A DNA stretch of 64,000 bases. Source: Zanthoxylum bungeanum. Lineage: Eukaryota > Streptophyta > Magnoliopsida > Sapindales > Rutaceae. The notes below the pieces were generated by a model. That model made no database searches. It was not told the DNA's origin and saw nothing but the letters and a program-made list of their open reading frames with translations. Positions within the stretch are counted from its first letter, which is position 1, and every line of letters begins with the position of its first letter. Where the stretch lies: positions 51,920 through 115,919 of the forward strand of contig SKCR01041587.1 of NCBI GenBank assembly GCA_019454045.1, written 5' to 3'. The translations under genes and the position numbers were made by a program. Of this stretch, positions 21,420 through 32,772 are shown piece by piece.

Positions 21420-22740
21420 GGCTGGATCTGAAAGTGTGACACTTTCTTTTTATCGCTCAAATGATTCTCCCCCGTAGTGCTTGACACGCTGGCTATTAAC
21501 CTTAAATGTGTTGTTGGACCTGGGGTTGTACAATTCAACAGCTCTATATGGTAAAACCTGAGTAATCTCAAATGGGCCTGACCACCTTGATTTCAGTTTT
21601 CCAGGGAAAAGTTTCAACCTTGAATCATATAATAACACCTGATGCCCTGGTTTCAATTATCTGCGCACTATTTTTTGGTCATGCCATTTCTTGGTCTTCT
21701 CTTTGTATAATCTGGCATTTTCATAAGCCTGTAGGCGAAATTCCTCCAATGCATTGAGTTGGTGAAGTCTTTTCTCTCCTGCAGCTTATGGATCAAGATT
21801 CAACTTCTTCAGTGCCCTGTACGCTTTGTGTTCAAGCTCAACTGGCAGATGGCATGATTTCCCGAACACCATTTGATATGGGGACATACCAACGTCATCT
21901 AGTTTATCATACCAGTCCTTCCTTGTTGATCCAACGGTTCTCTCCAAGATTCTTTTGATCTCTCTGTTTGAAACTTCAACTTGCCCATTTGACTGTGGAT
22001 GGTAAACTGTGGCAACTTTATGAGTAACTCTGTATTTGGATATGAGTGCATCGAGGTATCTGTTGCAGAAATGTAAGCCATCATCACTGATAATCACCCG
22101 AGGTGTTCCGAAGCGAGTGAAAATATTCTTTTTAAGGAATTTGATCCCACTTTTGAATCATTGGACGACAATGCAATCGCTTCAACCCATTTGGAGACGT
22201 AGTCGACTGCAACCAGTATGTACAAGTTTCCAAATGATGGAAAAAATGGTCCCATAAAATCAATACCCCGCACATCGAATATCTCCACTTCCAGAATATT
22301 TTGAAGAGGTCATTTATTTCTCCTGGAAATATTTCCCGTTCTCTGGCAGCTGTCACATTGAAGAGCAAATAGATAAGCATCTTTAAAAAGAGTGGGCCAA
22401 AACAAACCTGATTGTAGGACTTTGGCTGCAGTTTTGTTTCCACTAAAGTGCCCGCCATATGGTGATGAATGACAGTGTTGTAACACACCGTCTCAATAAT
22501 TCATCAGCACAACGTTTGAACAGGTACAGCTCATCCCAGACATAGTGTTTGACTTCTTTGAAGAACTTCTTTCGTTGCTGAGTTGTCCATTCCAACGGCC
22601 ATTTTCCTGACACTATGTAGTTTACATAGTCAGCATACCAAGGAACATCGTGCTGTTTCATGGAAAATAACTGTTCATCTGGAAAAGTTTCTTGATTATC
22701 AGTTCTTTGCCAGCTATTTCTCCATTCTCGAGCCTCGATA
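21420..22740 (-). pseudogene. E1 integrase, fragmented
   Basis: Pieces of a Ty3/gypsy integrase are spread over several frames. The zinc-binding region is decayed near 22330-22480. The first catalytic Asp is in GIDFMGPFF (about 22265). The second is in IISDDGLHF (about 22090), and the Glu is in [13 protein letters not shown] (about 21980). The C-terminal part has GPFEITQVLPYRAVELYNP and FKVNSQRVKHY (21450-21656), typical of Athila integrase ends. At least three frame changes separate the pieces. It would catalyse strand transfer of the cDNA into the genome; it is inactive here. Confidence 0.8.
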
Positions 22741-22798
22741 AATGATCTGCCACTTAGTTTTCTGTCACTTTCCTATCTCGAATTTCCACGTCAAATTC

Positions 22799-24385
22799 TT
22801 ACAGAAGAAGTATCCAACGAATCAATCTTGGTTTGACATATTTCTTCGCGATCAAATACTTGATTGTTGAATGATCTATGTAGACCACCACTTTGGGACC
22901 CAGCAGATAAGAGCGGAATTTATCAAAAGTAAACACAACTGCAAGCAACTCATTTTCAGTGGTTGTGTAGTTGAGTTGAGCTTCATTCAGAGTTCTGCTG
23001 GAATAGTAAATGGCATGGAAGATCTTTGCTTTGCGTTGTCCCAAAACTGCACCTACAGTAAAATCACTAGCATCACACATCACCTCAAATGGAAGGGTCC
23101 AATCCGGTGCTACTATGATGGGGGCAGAGACCAGCTTCTGTTTTAGGATCTCAAAGGCTTCCTGACATTCTTTGGTGAAGTTGAAAGGCACATCTTTCTC
23201 CAGAAGATTGCAAAGAGGTTTTGCAATTTTTGAGAAGTCTTTGATAAATCTCCTGTAAAAGCCAGCATATCCGAGAAAACTCCGAATCCCTTTGACAGAT
23301 GTGGGTGGATGTAGTTTTTCAATTATCTCGATTTTTACTTTGTCTACCTCGATTCCCTTTTGTGAGATCCGATGTCCCAGAACAATGCCTTCTTGCACCA
23401 TGAAGTGACATTTCTCCCAGTTGAGTACCAGGTTGGTATCTTCACATCTTTGTAACACATGTTCCAGATTTTGCAAGTAATGATCGAAAAAGTCTCCAAA
23501 TACATAGAAGTCGTCCATAACAACCTTCATACTTTTTTCTAGCATGTTTGAGAAGATGGCCATCATGCAACGCTGAAATGTAGCAAAAGCATTACATAAT
23601 CCAAATGGCATCCTACGGAAAGCAAAAGTACCATACGAACATGTAAATGTGGTCTTCTCCTTATCTTTTGAGGTGATGGCAATCTGATTGTTCCCCGAAT
23701 ATCCATCCAAAAAGCAATAGTACTCATGTCTCGCCAGTCTGTCTAGCATCTGATCAATGAATGGCAGCGGAAAATGGTCTTTCCTCGTTGCTTTGTTCAG
23801 TTTCCGGTAGTCCATGCATACTCTCTATCCAGTAACCGTTCTTGTTGGAATCAACTCGTTCTTTTCATTTGTGACAACAGTAATTCCTCTTTTCTTTCGT
23901 ACACACTGCATAAGACTCACCCAACTGCTGTCTGAGATAGGGTAGATGATACCAACATCCAACCATTTGATGATTTCTTTCTTCACGACTTCCTTCATGA
24001 TTGGATTGAGTCTCTGTTGATGCTCCACTGCGGGTTTGTACTCATCGTTCATCGGAATCTTGTGCATGCAAAATGATGGACTAATGCCTCAAATGTCTGC
24101 TATAGTCCAGCCAATGGCTTTCTTGTGTTCTCGTAAAACTCTCAGCAACTTTTCTTCCTGCTCCAATGTTAGCAAAGAAGAAATAATAACAGGTAATTCA
24201 GAAGAGTTTCCAAGAAATGCATACCTAAGATGACTCGGTAATAGCTTCAACTCCAGCTGCGGTGGTTCTTCAATTGAGGGCTTGATTTCGATCTTTCTTT
24301 GGAAGTTCGAGACTTTCCACTGGTAGGGTCGATTTGAATCAGAATAGCTTGTCAAGATAGTTGATACATTCCAGAATTTTAACAT
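22799..24385 (-). pseudogene. E1 reverse transcriptase-RNase H, two nonsense codons
   Basis: One continuous minus-strand frame is broken only by TGA near 24086 (in place of an Arg codon after TIADI) and TAG near 23822 (in place of Trp after TVTG). In the longest piece (338 residues from 23815) the RT has LDGYSG and VMDDF, which carry the catalytic aspartates. RNase H follows with [18 protein letters not shown] and [11 protein letters not shown], so its acidic residues are also present. It converts element RNA to cDNA in virus-like particles. A frame change separates it from protease near 24340-24385. Confidence 0.9.
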
Positions 24386-24902
24386 CTAGCTCGTTATCAG
24401 TCATGTTGGTGATGAAAGCTTCAAGTTTATCCATGGGAATTGCATCAGTATCCTGAATGATACTATCAACAACATCAATTCTGAAACATTCCTCTTCATT
24501 TTCTTCACTCGGGAATTTCATGGCTTTGAAAATATTGAAGGTAACTTCTTGGTCCTGCACTTTCATGGTCAGTTCTCCTTTTTGCACATCAATCACAGTT
24601 CGACCTGTAGCCAAGAATGGTTTCCCAAGGATGATAGGAACATCTTTATCTTCTTCCATGTCAAGGATACTGAAATCTGTTGGGAGAATGAGTTTGTCAA
24701 CTTTGACCAGCACGTCTTCAACTACACCTCTCGAAAATGCGAGCGTTCGATCAGCAAGTTGCAAAGAGACTGAGGTAGGCATTGCTTCTCCAATTTGTAG
24801 TTTCCTGTAAATAGAAAAAGGCATCAAATTAACACTTGCATCTAAATCACATAAAGCCTTACCGATATAATGTTCTCCAATGGTGCAAATAATTGTGAAA
24901 CT
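24339..24902 (-). pseudogene. E1 aspartic protease domain, cut by E2
   Basis: The open frame runs into the E2 LTR; only residues from 24902 down belong to E1. The active-site region reads CDLDASVNLM, where E2 has CDLGASVNLM, so the Gly of the D-x-G motif is Asp here. Later blocks LQLADRT, VIILGKPFLATG-like and GELTMKV match retropepsins of Athila elements. The upstream half was displaced to 34938 and beyond by the E2 insertion. Confidence 0.75.
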
Positions 24903-27048
24903 TGACCAGCGTAAACACACACGTATAACGCAAGCGCACGTATCGTTCAAGTAGAATAAAAGTATCGATCCCACGAGGACTTAATACATAATCTATTAAT
25001 TTTATAAGGTCAAATGATTACTAGTATCTAACAGGTTGATTGATTGATTTGAAATGATGAAGGTTTTGAATTTAAAAACAAGTAAATAAAATTGCTCGAA
25101 GTAGGTTTAAGAAAATTCAATATTAAAAACTATCTAGGGTTGTGATTTCTTCCAATATCATTTTAAAGATGAAGTGGTTATTTTTGTTTGTGTAATAAAT
25201 CGGTTTACTAACCTGGAACACTAAATTATGCAAAAGCCTATGTCGATGGTCAGACGCAAATACCCAGTTTAACCCAATTGAACCATATGTCTATGTCAAC
25301 CAAATTATCTGGATTCATTAAGTTTAAGTTCCGATTATGGCTACCCCCGCCCGACAGGTATATGTCTATCCTGTAAGGAAATCTATTAAAGGGTTATATA
25401 TCCTCAAGGAAGATCGTGGGCTATTAAGTCTAAGGCTGAAACCTAAAATTCATTTGTCAAGTTTATTTTAGATTTACCACATCAATCTTATTAGTGGCCA
25501 ATTAACAAGACGCATTAAGCTTAAGACTTAATAAGTAAACCTTTAAATTACCCAAACTATAATTTAACCCCTTATAAACCGGTGATATTGGATTTCATCA
25601 CAACCCCAGATAACTGGCTTAGTTACGACACATATTTACGAGTAGTAAAAAAAAACTTAAATAAAATAAAAGACATAAAGTAAAATACTGAAAATTAAAT
25701 ACTGAAAATTAAATGCTGAAAAGTAAATGCTGAAAGTAAATTACTGAAAAGTAAATTGCTGAAAAGTAAATTGCTGAAAGTAAATTGCTAAAAAGTAAAT
25801 TGCTGAAAAGTAAATTGCTGAAAGTATAATACTGAAAGTAAATAAAGTAAAATTACAATAAAAGAAAATGCTGAGGTAAAAAGATCCACTTTATTACTTC
25901 TATTTTAGATATCTCCCTTAATAAAATATATTAACTTTGCATGATAATTACCAACCAGCCATATAGGCGGTATCCAGATTAAGTCAAATTAATAATTAAT
26001 TACCAACCGACCAATCAGGCGGTATCCATTAGTCAGGTTAAAACCAATTTAAATAATTACCAACCAACCAATATGGCGGTATCCTCTTTAAGTCAGGTTT
26101 TAACTAGTTTATATATTATAATTAAGGGAGATTAATCTAAATATTAGTAATAAAAGTTTTACCTTTTACCCCAGCAAAGGGGAGTTACCTCCTCATTACA
26201 GAAAAGTAAAAAAAAAAACTGAAAATTAAAGAAAGAAAAGTATTGTGCGTAAAAGTAAATTCCGGAAAGTAAAAACTGAAAAGTAAAGAAAAGAAAGTGC
26301 GAAAGTGGAAATTAATTACTGAAAGCTATAAATAAACAAACAAGATACAATCTTCTTAGTATTCTTAAGGAATTCCTTAGAAGAAAGTATGAATTTTACA
26401 AATGAAATGGCTTGGTATTTATAGGCAAAATTTTGCCTCCAACAAATCATCCACCAAATCAATTATTAATTGCTCCACTAATTGCTCCACTAATTGTTAT
26501 CCAAATACATTATTAATTTCTCCACTAATTGCTTATCATGTTTGGTGGTGATTTGATAATTTTTATTATTTATTTATTAATTTATTTTTTTGCTTTGAAA
26601 ATGATTGAAAATGACTTTAATAATTACATACAATACACTTCTGGATGGTTCATCAATTTCGGGCATGAAATCTTCAGAATTCGAAATTATTTTGTCTCTC
26701 ACAGTTGTAGATCATTGATTCTTCTTTAATCTGGCACTTGAATCAGCTCAATCCGATATCGGAGTAAAAGGTTATGCCCAAAATACGACAGATGCGCAAA
26801 ACTGGAATTTCCAAAACTGCACTTCGTTAAAACGCCCTTTCAAGTTTCCAATCTCCAAAATTAATATGTCAAGTCCAATTTTTGCCCTTATTTGACCCAC
26901 ATTTCGTCCTAAATGATTTCATTGTGTCCCAATATTATTTTATCTGCAAAATAAACTAAAACACATCAAAACGTTCATCAAACCCGAGAAACTAAACAAA
27001 ATATTAAGTAAAAGGGGCGGTAAATATTGATATATTTTCCGCTCATCA
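24903..27048 (-). repeat. E2 3' LTR
   Basis: TGACCAGCG to CGCTCATCA on the plus strand. Very similar to 32773-34937 over 2.15 kb, with few substitutions and some repeat-number differences. TATA candidate at 26415-26424. Confidence 0.9.
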
Positions 27049-28365
27049 CACCCCCAAACCTAACATTTTGCTAGTCCTCGAGCAAAACAATAAAATAAAA
27101 TACAAGAAACAATTAAAATTAAACTAAGCCACTTTCGTAGGGATCACGGTTGCATTTAGCATATGCAACAAGCCTTTAAACCCCTAGGTGTCCATAGTGG
27201 ACGAGTTATAGTCTCGTGAGGGCTTATAGCAACGATACCCACAAACGTTTTACAAAAGTAAAAAGATAATAAAACTAATGCACACAAGAGCAAAAAGACA
27301 AGAAAAAAGAGAATAAAGAAGTTAGTGACTAATCAGGTGAAACTTCTACTCCAAGTCAATAGTTGTTTTGTTTCATTCTAAATTACCGAATACGTAAAGT
27401 CTCCGATTATTTTTACCATTCTCCATATACACAGTCGATAAAATATTAATCAACTCATTTTTGCCCACAACTGTCACAAGTGTAGTTGATAAGAGAGTAA
27501 TATTTATGTCCTAAAGTTTTATCAGAATTCACATCATTTTGCAGCAATGGAATAATTTTTCTGATTTTTTTTTTATATACAATATCTTCTGTCTATGTAG
27601 CGAGCTTTGGGTCGGTGACTCTCAAACCAGTTGGCTTTAGGGCACCAGGTGTTAAGACACCCCTACGGACTTAATTACTCAGACTTCAGATATATATATT
27701 TTTACAGCATCTTTGATCCATGTAACGAGCTTTGGGCCAGTGACTCCCAAACCAGTTGGTTTTAGGGCACTAGGTGTTAAAACACCCTTACAGACTTAAT
27801 AACTCGGATCTCAGATGTTTTTTTTTTTTTACTCCATTGTTTTTTTAAATGCTTCCTCCAATCAAACTAGAGCACTGAATATTACAAACTTTTCAATTTT
27901 AGTTCATGTCCGTATGTTTCTATGTATGTTGATAATATCTGCTAACTGAACATATGAAGATCCATTTTAGTCCGTTTTATGGAGAATTTACAAATTAAAT
28001 AATTTAAAATGAAATAAACAAAAATTAACTTATTTCGAAAATAGGCTTGAGATACGTATCAGGAGTGGAAACTCCTTACTAGCTACTTTTCACCAATTTC
28101 ACCCTTTTAGTCAAAATAAAAACACAAAAAACCAAAATAATTTTGTAATTTTTGAAAATTTTTCATTTTTCAATTTTTCAATTTTTTTTTTTGTATTTTT
28201 CGAAAAATTTTGGACTAAAAATAAAAAGAACACACAAACTAAAAACAAGGTACTGATCAACTAATTCCCTCCCCCAAACCTAAATGAGACATTGTCCCCA
28301 ATGTCTTAAACAGTAGAAGAAGAGTTTAGAAGGTAGTACCTGGTTAGCTGAAATTTAACAAGAAA
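27049..28365 (-). other. E2 3' untranslated region and polypurine tract
   Basis: Same plan as in E1: a GGTTTGGGGGTG purine tract beside the LTR, then AT-rich non-coding DNA with a duplicated block of about 125 bp (from 27595 and 27721). No ORF. Confidence 0.7.
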
Positions 28366-29015
28366 TTAAAGGTTAAGATCCAGATTAACACGACGCCTCT
28401 TACCACGATCATCCTCGGACCAATTTATCTTTGAAAGGATAGGGTCAACTTGTGGTTCATAGGCTAAGAGTTGGTCTATTAGATCCGAAGCAGATCTGGC
28501 AGTAAAGAGTAGTTCTTTCAAAGGTTTTGACACGAACCCATTATCCGGGCATCATCAAAAAATACACAAAGAAAATCATAAAATCCATCAACGTTAAACA
28601 GCCTAATTGGTTTTTGGTGTATGTTCAGGTTCGCCCAAGATAGCACAATAAAAATTTCCTCCAATGTATCCAAGCCACCTGGCAAAGCAATAAAAGCATC
28701 AGCACGGTTAATCATTTCTACCAGTCGCTCGGACATACCTGGTACGATCAGTTCATCTCCGTTTGATGATCCAATAAGATTTACTTCTGCCAAGGGTTTT
28801 GGGATGATTCCCAAAACGTGACTGCCTCCTTCCTGTACTGCCTTTGAAACGATCCCCATTAGTCCAAGATTGCCTCCGCCATATATTAAGTGCATATTCC
28901 TTGCAGCTAAGACTCGACCCAATTCTTGTGCTGCTTCGACGTATTGTGCTTAACACCAACACTACTACCGCAAAACACACATGTTTTCAACTCGTCTTCT
29001 TGAAGTGTCTTCCAT
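28366..29015 (-). pseudogene. LOG-like: Captured LOG-family gene in E2
   Basis: Counterpart of the E1 gene: ATG at 29015, TAA at 28366, about 217 codons, no intron. The open part (28922-28518) contains IYGGGNLGLMG, VLGIIPKPLAE, MSERLVEMINRADAF and SWANLNIHQKP. The Arg lost in E1 is present. The phosphoribohydrolase signature reads PGGLDTLEE, with Asp for the second conserved Gly. Single-base losses lie near codon 22 (about 28950) and near 28545; past the second, the last 55 codons align with E1 in another frame. The tail RGKRRR and LDLNL is conserved. Upstream lie ORF B and an acceptor-like site at 29085. Homology is clear; no function is possible for this copy. Confidence 0.9.
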
Positions 29016-29071
29016 TTTTTTATGTATTTCTTTCTCAACTCTGGATGCCTTCAAAAGTGCAATGACGGGCT

Positions 29072-29085
29072 GAATTTATAGTACC
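29072..29085 (-). promoter_or_regulatory. Acceptor-like and TATA-like signals before the E2 LOG gene
   Basis: Minus-strand CACCCTTTTCAG (AG at 29085) followed by GTACTATAAATTC. The layout matches E1 even though the surrounding sequence has drifted. Confidence 0.4.
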
Positions 29086-29274
29086 TGAAAAGGGTGAGTA
29101 AAAATAGCACAAGTATCTTCCAGAGGACGATTAGTAGCGAAATAATATCGTGATAGTCAAAAGGTCTGGATCATGTCGGAGAAAACAAAAGAAAAACAAC
29201 AAAACAAATCACAATTATTAAGAAAAGACAAAGAGATATAATATTTACAAGAAAAGTAACGGCTTGATTGAAGT

Positions 29275-29820
29275 CTATGCGTCAGGGACAAGCTTCCCAT
29301 CCAATTTTTTATAAATTGGAAAACATGGTCTTTTTGAGTCAGATTCCCGAGACTTAACAGTTGTCTTTCCTTTTGGAATTGTGTATGTAATTTGCGAATG
29401 GCTATGTGAACATATCCACTTGGATGCGTCTCAAGAGTTGAAGATATATCATCTAAAGACTCCATACTCAAGCCATCCCTGATGAATTTAATTTTGTCTT
29501 CACGATTATCAGACATCATTCCTAAAGAACGACAACGAGTATTGCAATTCCAGCGTGCAACATTTGTAACAACACCCATTTGCTTAGCTCTACGTTTCTT
29601 TGCATAGGTGCTTCTTCCAAACCAGGCAGATGTGAAATAAAGAGTCAGAAGACTCACATGCCAATCGAACTCGTACTTCAATTACCCAACGAATGTCATT
29701 AGGAACACCATGGATTGTTAGTAGTCTCATCCGTTCTAAGCGAGCTTTGTAGACTTTCATCAGAGAATTTTGAGGGAGATAAGGAAATTGCTTGTGAAGA
29801 TTTGCGAGAACTTCTTCCAT
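29275..29820 (-). pseudogene. E2 accessory ORF B, unrecognised
   Basis: Starts MEEVLANLHKQFPYLPQ (ATG at 29820) and shares with E1 the KVYKARLERMRLL segment, the AKKRR patch and MSDNREDKIKFIRDGLS. It also shares LDDISSTLE, then a GYVHIAIRKLHTQFQKE stretch. One frameshift lies near 29620-29640, and another near 29295 extends the frame past the E1 stop position. Collinearity with the E1 copy supports a real ORF in the ancestor. Function unknown. Confidence 0.55.
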
Positions 29821-29931
29821 CTTGAAATGACTAAACCTGCAAAAATTAAACACACAAAAATAAAACACACAGATCACAATATATACAAAAATTGCATGGT
29901 TGCCTCCCTGCTAGCGCTAAGTTTAGAGTCG

Positions 29932-30390
29932 TCAGCCAGACTTGACTTCTCGAACGTTAAGCTGGATCTGAAAGTGTAACACTTTCTTTTTGTCGCTCAA
30001 ATAATTATCCCCAGTAGTGCTTGACACGCTTTTTTTAACCTTGAAAGTTTTGTTGGAGTCAGGATCATGTATCTCAACGGCTCTATCTGGTAAAACTTTG
30101 GTGATCACAAATGGACCTAACCACGTGATTTTGGCTTCCATGGGAAGAATTTCACCCTTGATTTGTTTACAATTACCTTCTGCCATGGTTCCAGTTGTAT
30201 GCGCACTAAATTCTCATCATGTCTTTTCTTGCCCTTTTCTTTGTACAATTTTGCATCCTCAAAAGGCTGATTGTGAATTCCTCCAATTCGTTGAGCTGGT
30301 GGAACTTTTTCTCTTCTGTTGCTTGTAGTGCAAGAATTGGCTTCTTCAGTACAAAAGACGCTTTATCTTTAGGCTCCACAGACAATTGAC
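29932..30390 (-). pseudogene. E2 integrase C-terminal remnant
   Basis: Begins at a CQLSVEPKDKA segment matching [11 protein letters not shown] of E1 integrase, continues through HQLNELEEF, and ends with GPFVITKVLPDRAVEIHDP and FKVKK. The catalytic core is absent. One or more frame changes occur near 30190-30260. Confidence 0.75.
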
Positions 30391-30936
30391 ATGTTTTAAG
30401 TTTGTCAGTAGAACTTTGCATTGCATTAGAGTTCTGAATGGTACTGTATATCACATCAAGTTTGAAACATTCCTCCTTATTTTCATCATCTGGGAAATTC
30501 ATGGCCTTGAAAATAAATTGAATGTTACTTCTTGGTCATGTATCCTCATGGTTAGTTCTCCTTTTTGTAAATCAATAATGGTTCGACCTGTAGCCAAGAA
30601 TGGTCTCCCGAGGATGATTAGCACGTCTGCGTCTTCCTCCATATCAAGGACAATAAAATATACTGGGAAAATGAATTTGTCAACCTTGACCAGCGTATCC
30701 TCAACTACGCCTCTTGGAAATACGAGCATTCTATCAGCAAGTTGTAGTGAGACTGAAGTGGGCATTGTTTCTCCAATCTGCAGTTTCCTGAAAATAGAAA
30801 AATGCATCAAGTTAACACTAGCACCTAAATCACACAGAGCCTTACCGAAGTCATATTCTCCTATGGTGCAAGGAACAGTGAAATACCAGGATCTTTCAAC
30901 TTTGGAGGAAGTTTTCTCTGAATGATGGCGATGCAT
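30391..30936 (-). pseudogene. E2 aspartic protease and deletion junction
   Basis: Retropepsin with an intact active-site segment CDLGASVNLM, then LQLADRM and LIILGRPFLATG. The N-terminal side reads out of the gag-protease linker. After KLDVIYSTIQ the sequence should enter RT, but near 30390 it passes into integrase C-terminal coding sequence. That marks the end of a deletion corresponding to about 24425-21858 in E1. A small frame change lies near 30500. Confidence 0.8.
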
Positions 30937-32665
30937 TCTTCTGATAATGCTACTGTCTCATAATCTCCCAATCTCCGCTTCGTGAAAGAATGTCTTTCAT
31001 GAATTGGCATAGCTGGGCATTTGTTCCAACGCTTCTGCAAATGGAATGTTGATATGAAACTTTTTGAATGCCTCCAAGAATCGAGCAAACTGCTTGTCCA
31101 GTTTATTCTTCTGAAGACGCTGAGGAAAAGGTGGAGGTGGAGTGATCTGTTCTTTTTCCTTTGCTTCTTTTTCCTCCATCTGTTGCTTGTTTCTTTTGAA
31201 AATCTTCAATTGTTGTTGCCTTGATTCAACATCTTTGTTGATTTCAGTACCGCTTTTTAACATGATGGCATGACATTGCTCATTCCCCATGTTCCTTGGA
31301 TTTGGCTCTGTGTTGCTAGGAAGGGTACCTGGCGGTCTGTAACTCTGAGCATTGACCAGTTGTCCAATTTGATTCTCCAGTGCTTTAATAGAAGCTGATT
31401 GACTTTGAATTAATGCTGCTTGGGATTGAAACATAGCATCATATCTTGATGCTTGAGAGTCGTGTTTTGCTTCTATCTTTTTCAAGTGGGTCAACACTTC
31501 TGTTATTCCTGGTTCATTTGCTTGTTCCTGGCTTTTGTTCTGTTGTTGGAATCCGGGTGGTGGGAAGTTCTTTTGCCCTGAATTATTGCTCAATGCGAAA
31601 TTGGGGTGATTCCTCCACCCTGGGTTATAGGTGTTGGAATATGGATTGTTCCCCTGTCTGTTGAAATTGTTGACATAGTTCACTGTCTCTTCTTGTTGGT
31701 TGTAAGATTCTGACTCAGGTACTCCTCCAAATGGTGAACTTGTGGATCCACCATTAACTTTCATGTTAAGAGTTTCCGGATTTTTGCAAATCACATCCAG
31801 CTTGGAATTCAGTGCTGTGTTGGCTCCAACTTCATAAATTCCTGCAATTCTTTGGATCATGTTCCTTTCTGTTGGCCATAACGAATTGTTGTTGGCCATT
31901 TCTTCAATTAAGTCACAGGCCTGATCTTCTCCTTTTGCCATCAAAGCTCCTCCAGCAGCAGCATCAATTGTGGTTCTCATTATTCCAGAAAGTCCATTAT
32001 AGAAGGTTTGGACTTGTAGCCACTTTGCGATCTCATGATGAGGACATTTCCGGAGTAAATCTTTGAATCTTTCCCAAGCTTCGCAAAGGGATTTTGAATC
32101 TTGTTGCACGAAGGATGTGATGTCATTCCTCAACTTTGCAGTTCTAGCTGGTGGAAAGTACTTTGCAAGGAATTTGGTGGCTAGAGTGTTCCAAGTTGTG
32201 ATGGAACCTACTGGTAGTGAATGTAGCCAAGCTTTAGCTCTGTCCTTCAGGAATATGGAAAAACTCGCAGTCTCATTGCTTCTTCTTCGATGCTCTGTTG
32301 TATTGAAAGTAACCGCAAACTTCCAGGAAGTTACTGATGTGGACATTAGGATCTTCAGTTGCATTCCCCCCGAACTGAACTGACTGCTGAATCATCCAAA
32401 TGCATGTTTTGATGTCACACACATTTGCTGGTAATGGAGGAAGTACAATACAGGAAATGAGTCTGTCAACCACCGGAATGGTTCTGTCTCGAATGGGAAT
32501 TGGTGGTGCAACCTCCAACGGTTCAGGTTCTATATTGACTAAAGCTTTTTGGCCTTCTCGCCTTTCCCTTCTCAACTTTCTGATGGTTCTTCCAATTTCT
32601 GGGTCAAGCGGTCGAAGTTCAAAGCTTCTGGTTCGTCTCATGAAGTTTCTGAGAACCTGAAACAC
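30937..32665 (-). pseudogene. E2 gag (Athila type)
   Basis: Two overlapping frames. The N-terminal piece (32665-32273) has RRTRSFELRPLDPEIG. The main piece (32364-30997, 455 residues) holds AKAWLHSLP, WNTLATKFLAKYFPP, NYVNNFNRQGNNPYSN, a coiled LENQIGQL stretch and PPPFPQRLQKNKLDKQF before MPSYAN. These are hallmark Athila Gag segments. Gag forms the cytoplasmic virus-like particle. A frameshift near 32300 and a single-base loss in an A run near 31000 (stop after MPSYANS) break it. Confidence 0.9.
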
Positions 32666-32748
32666 AAGAAAACAAAAACAATAAGTAAAAAGAAATTAGA
32701 TACAAGTAATGTATCTAACCCCACAACTAATAGTGAAAGATAAATAAG

Positions 32749-32766
32749 TCCCCGGCAACGGCGCCA
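32749..32766 (-). other. E2 primer-binding site
   Basis: Minus-strand TGGCGCCGTTGCCGGGGA, six bases from the 5' LTR end. This is the well-known Athila/Tat-type site, complementary to tRNA-Asp. Confidence 0.85.
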
Positions 32767-32772
32767 AAAACT

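Larger units (their letters stand above)
16435..24902 (-). mobile_element. E1: Athila-like Ty3/gypsy element carrying a LOG gene, main part
   Basis: Read on the minus strand from right to left, this holds protease, RT-RNase H, integrase, an unknown ORF, a LOG-family gene, a purine tract and the 3' LTR (16435-18502). E2 interrupts it at 24902, and the element continues at 34938-35955 with gag. The gag N-terminus, PBS and 5' LTR are lost where T2 joins at 35956. The gene order, with pol followed by extra ORFs before the 3' LTR, fits the Athila lineage. RT carries nonsense changes and other genes have frameshifts. Confidence 0.85.

Noticed and set aside
24903..24974. N-terminal extension of the E1 protease frame
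   Set aside because: These codons are the E2 LTR read through across the insertion junction, not E1 coding sequence.
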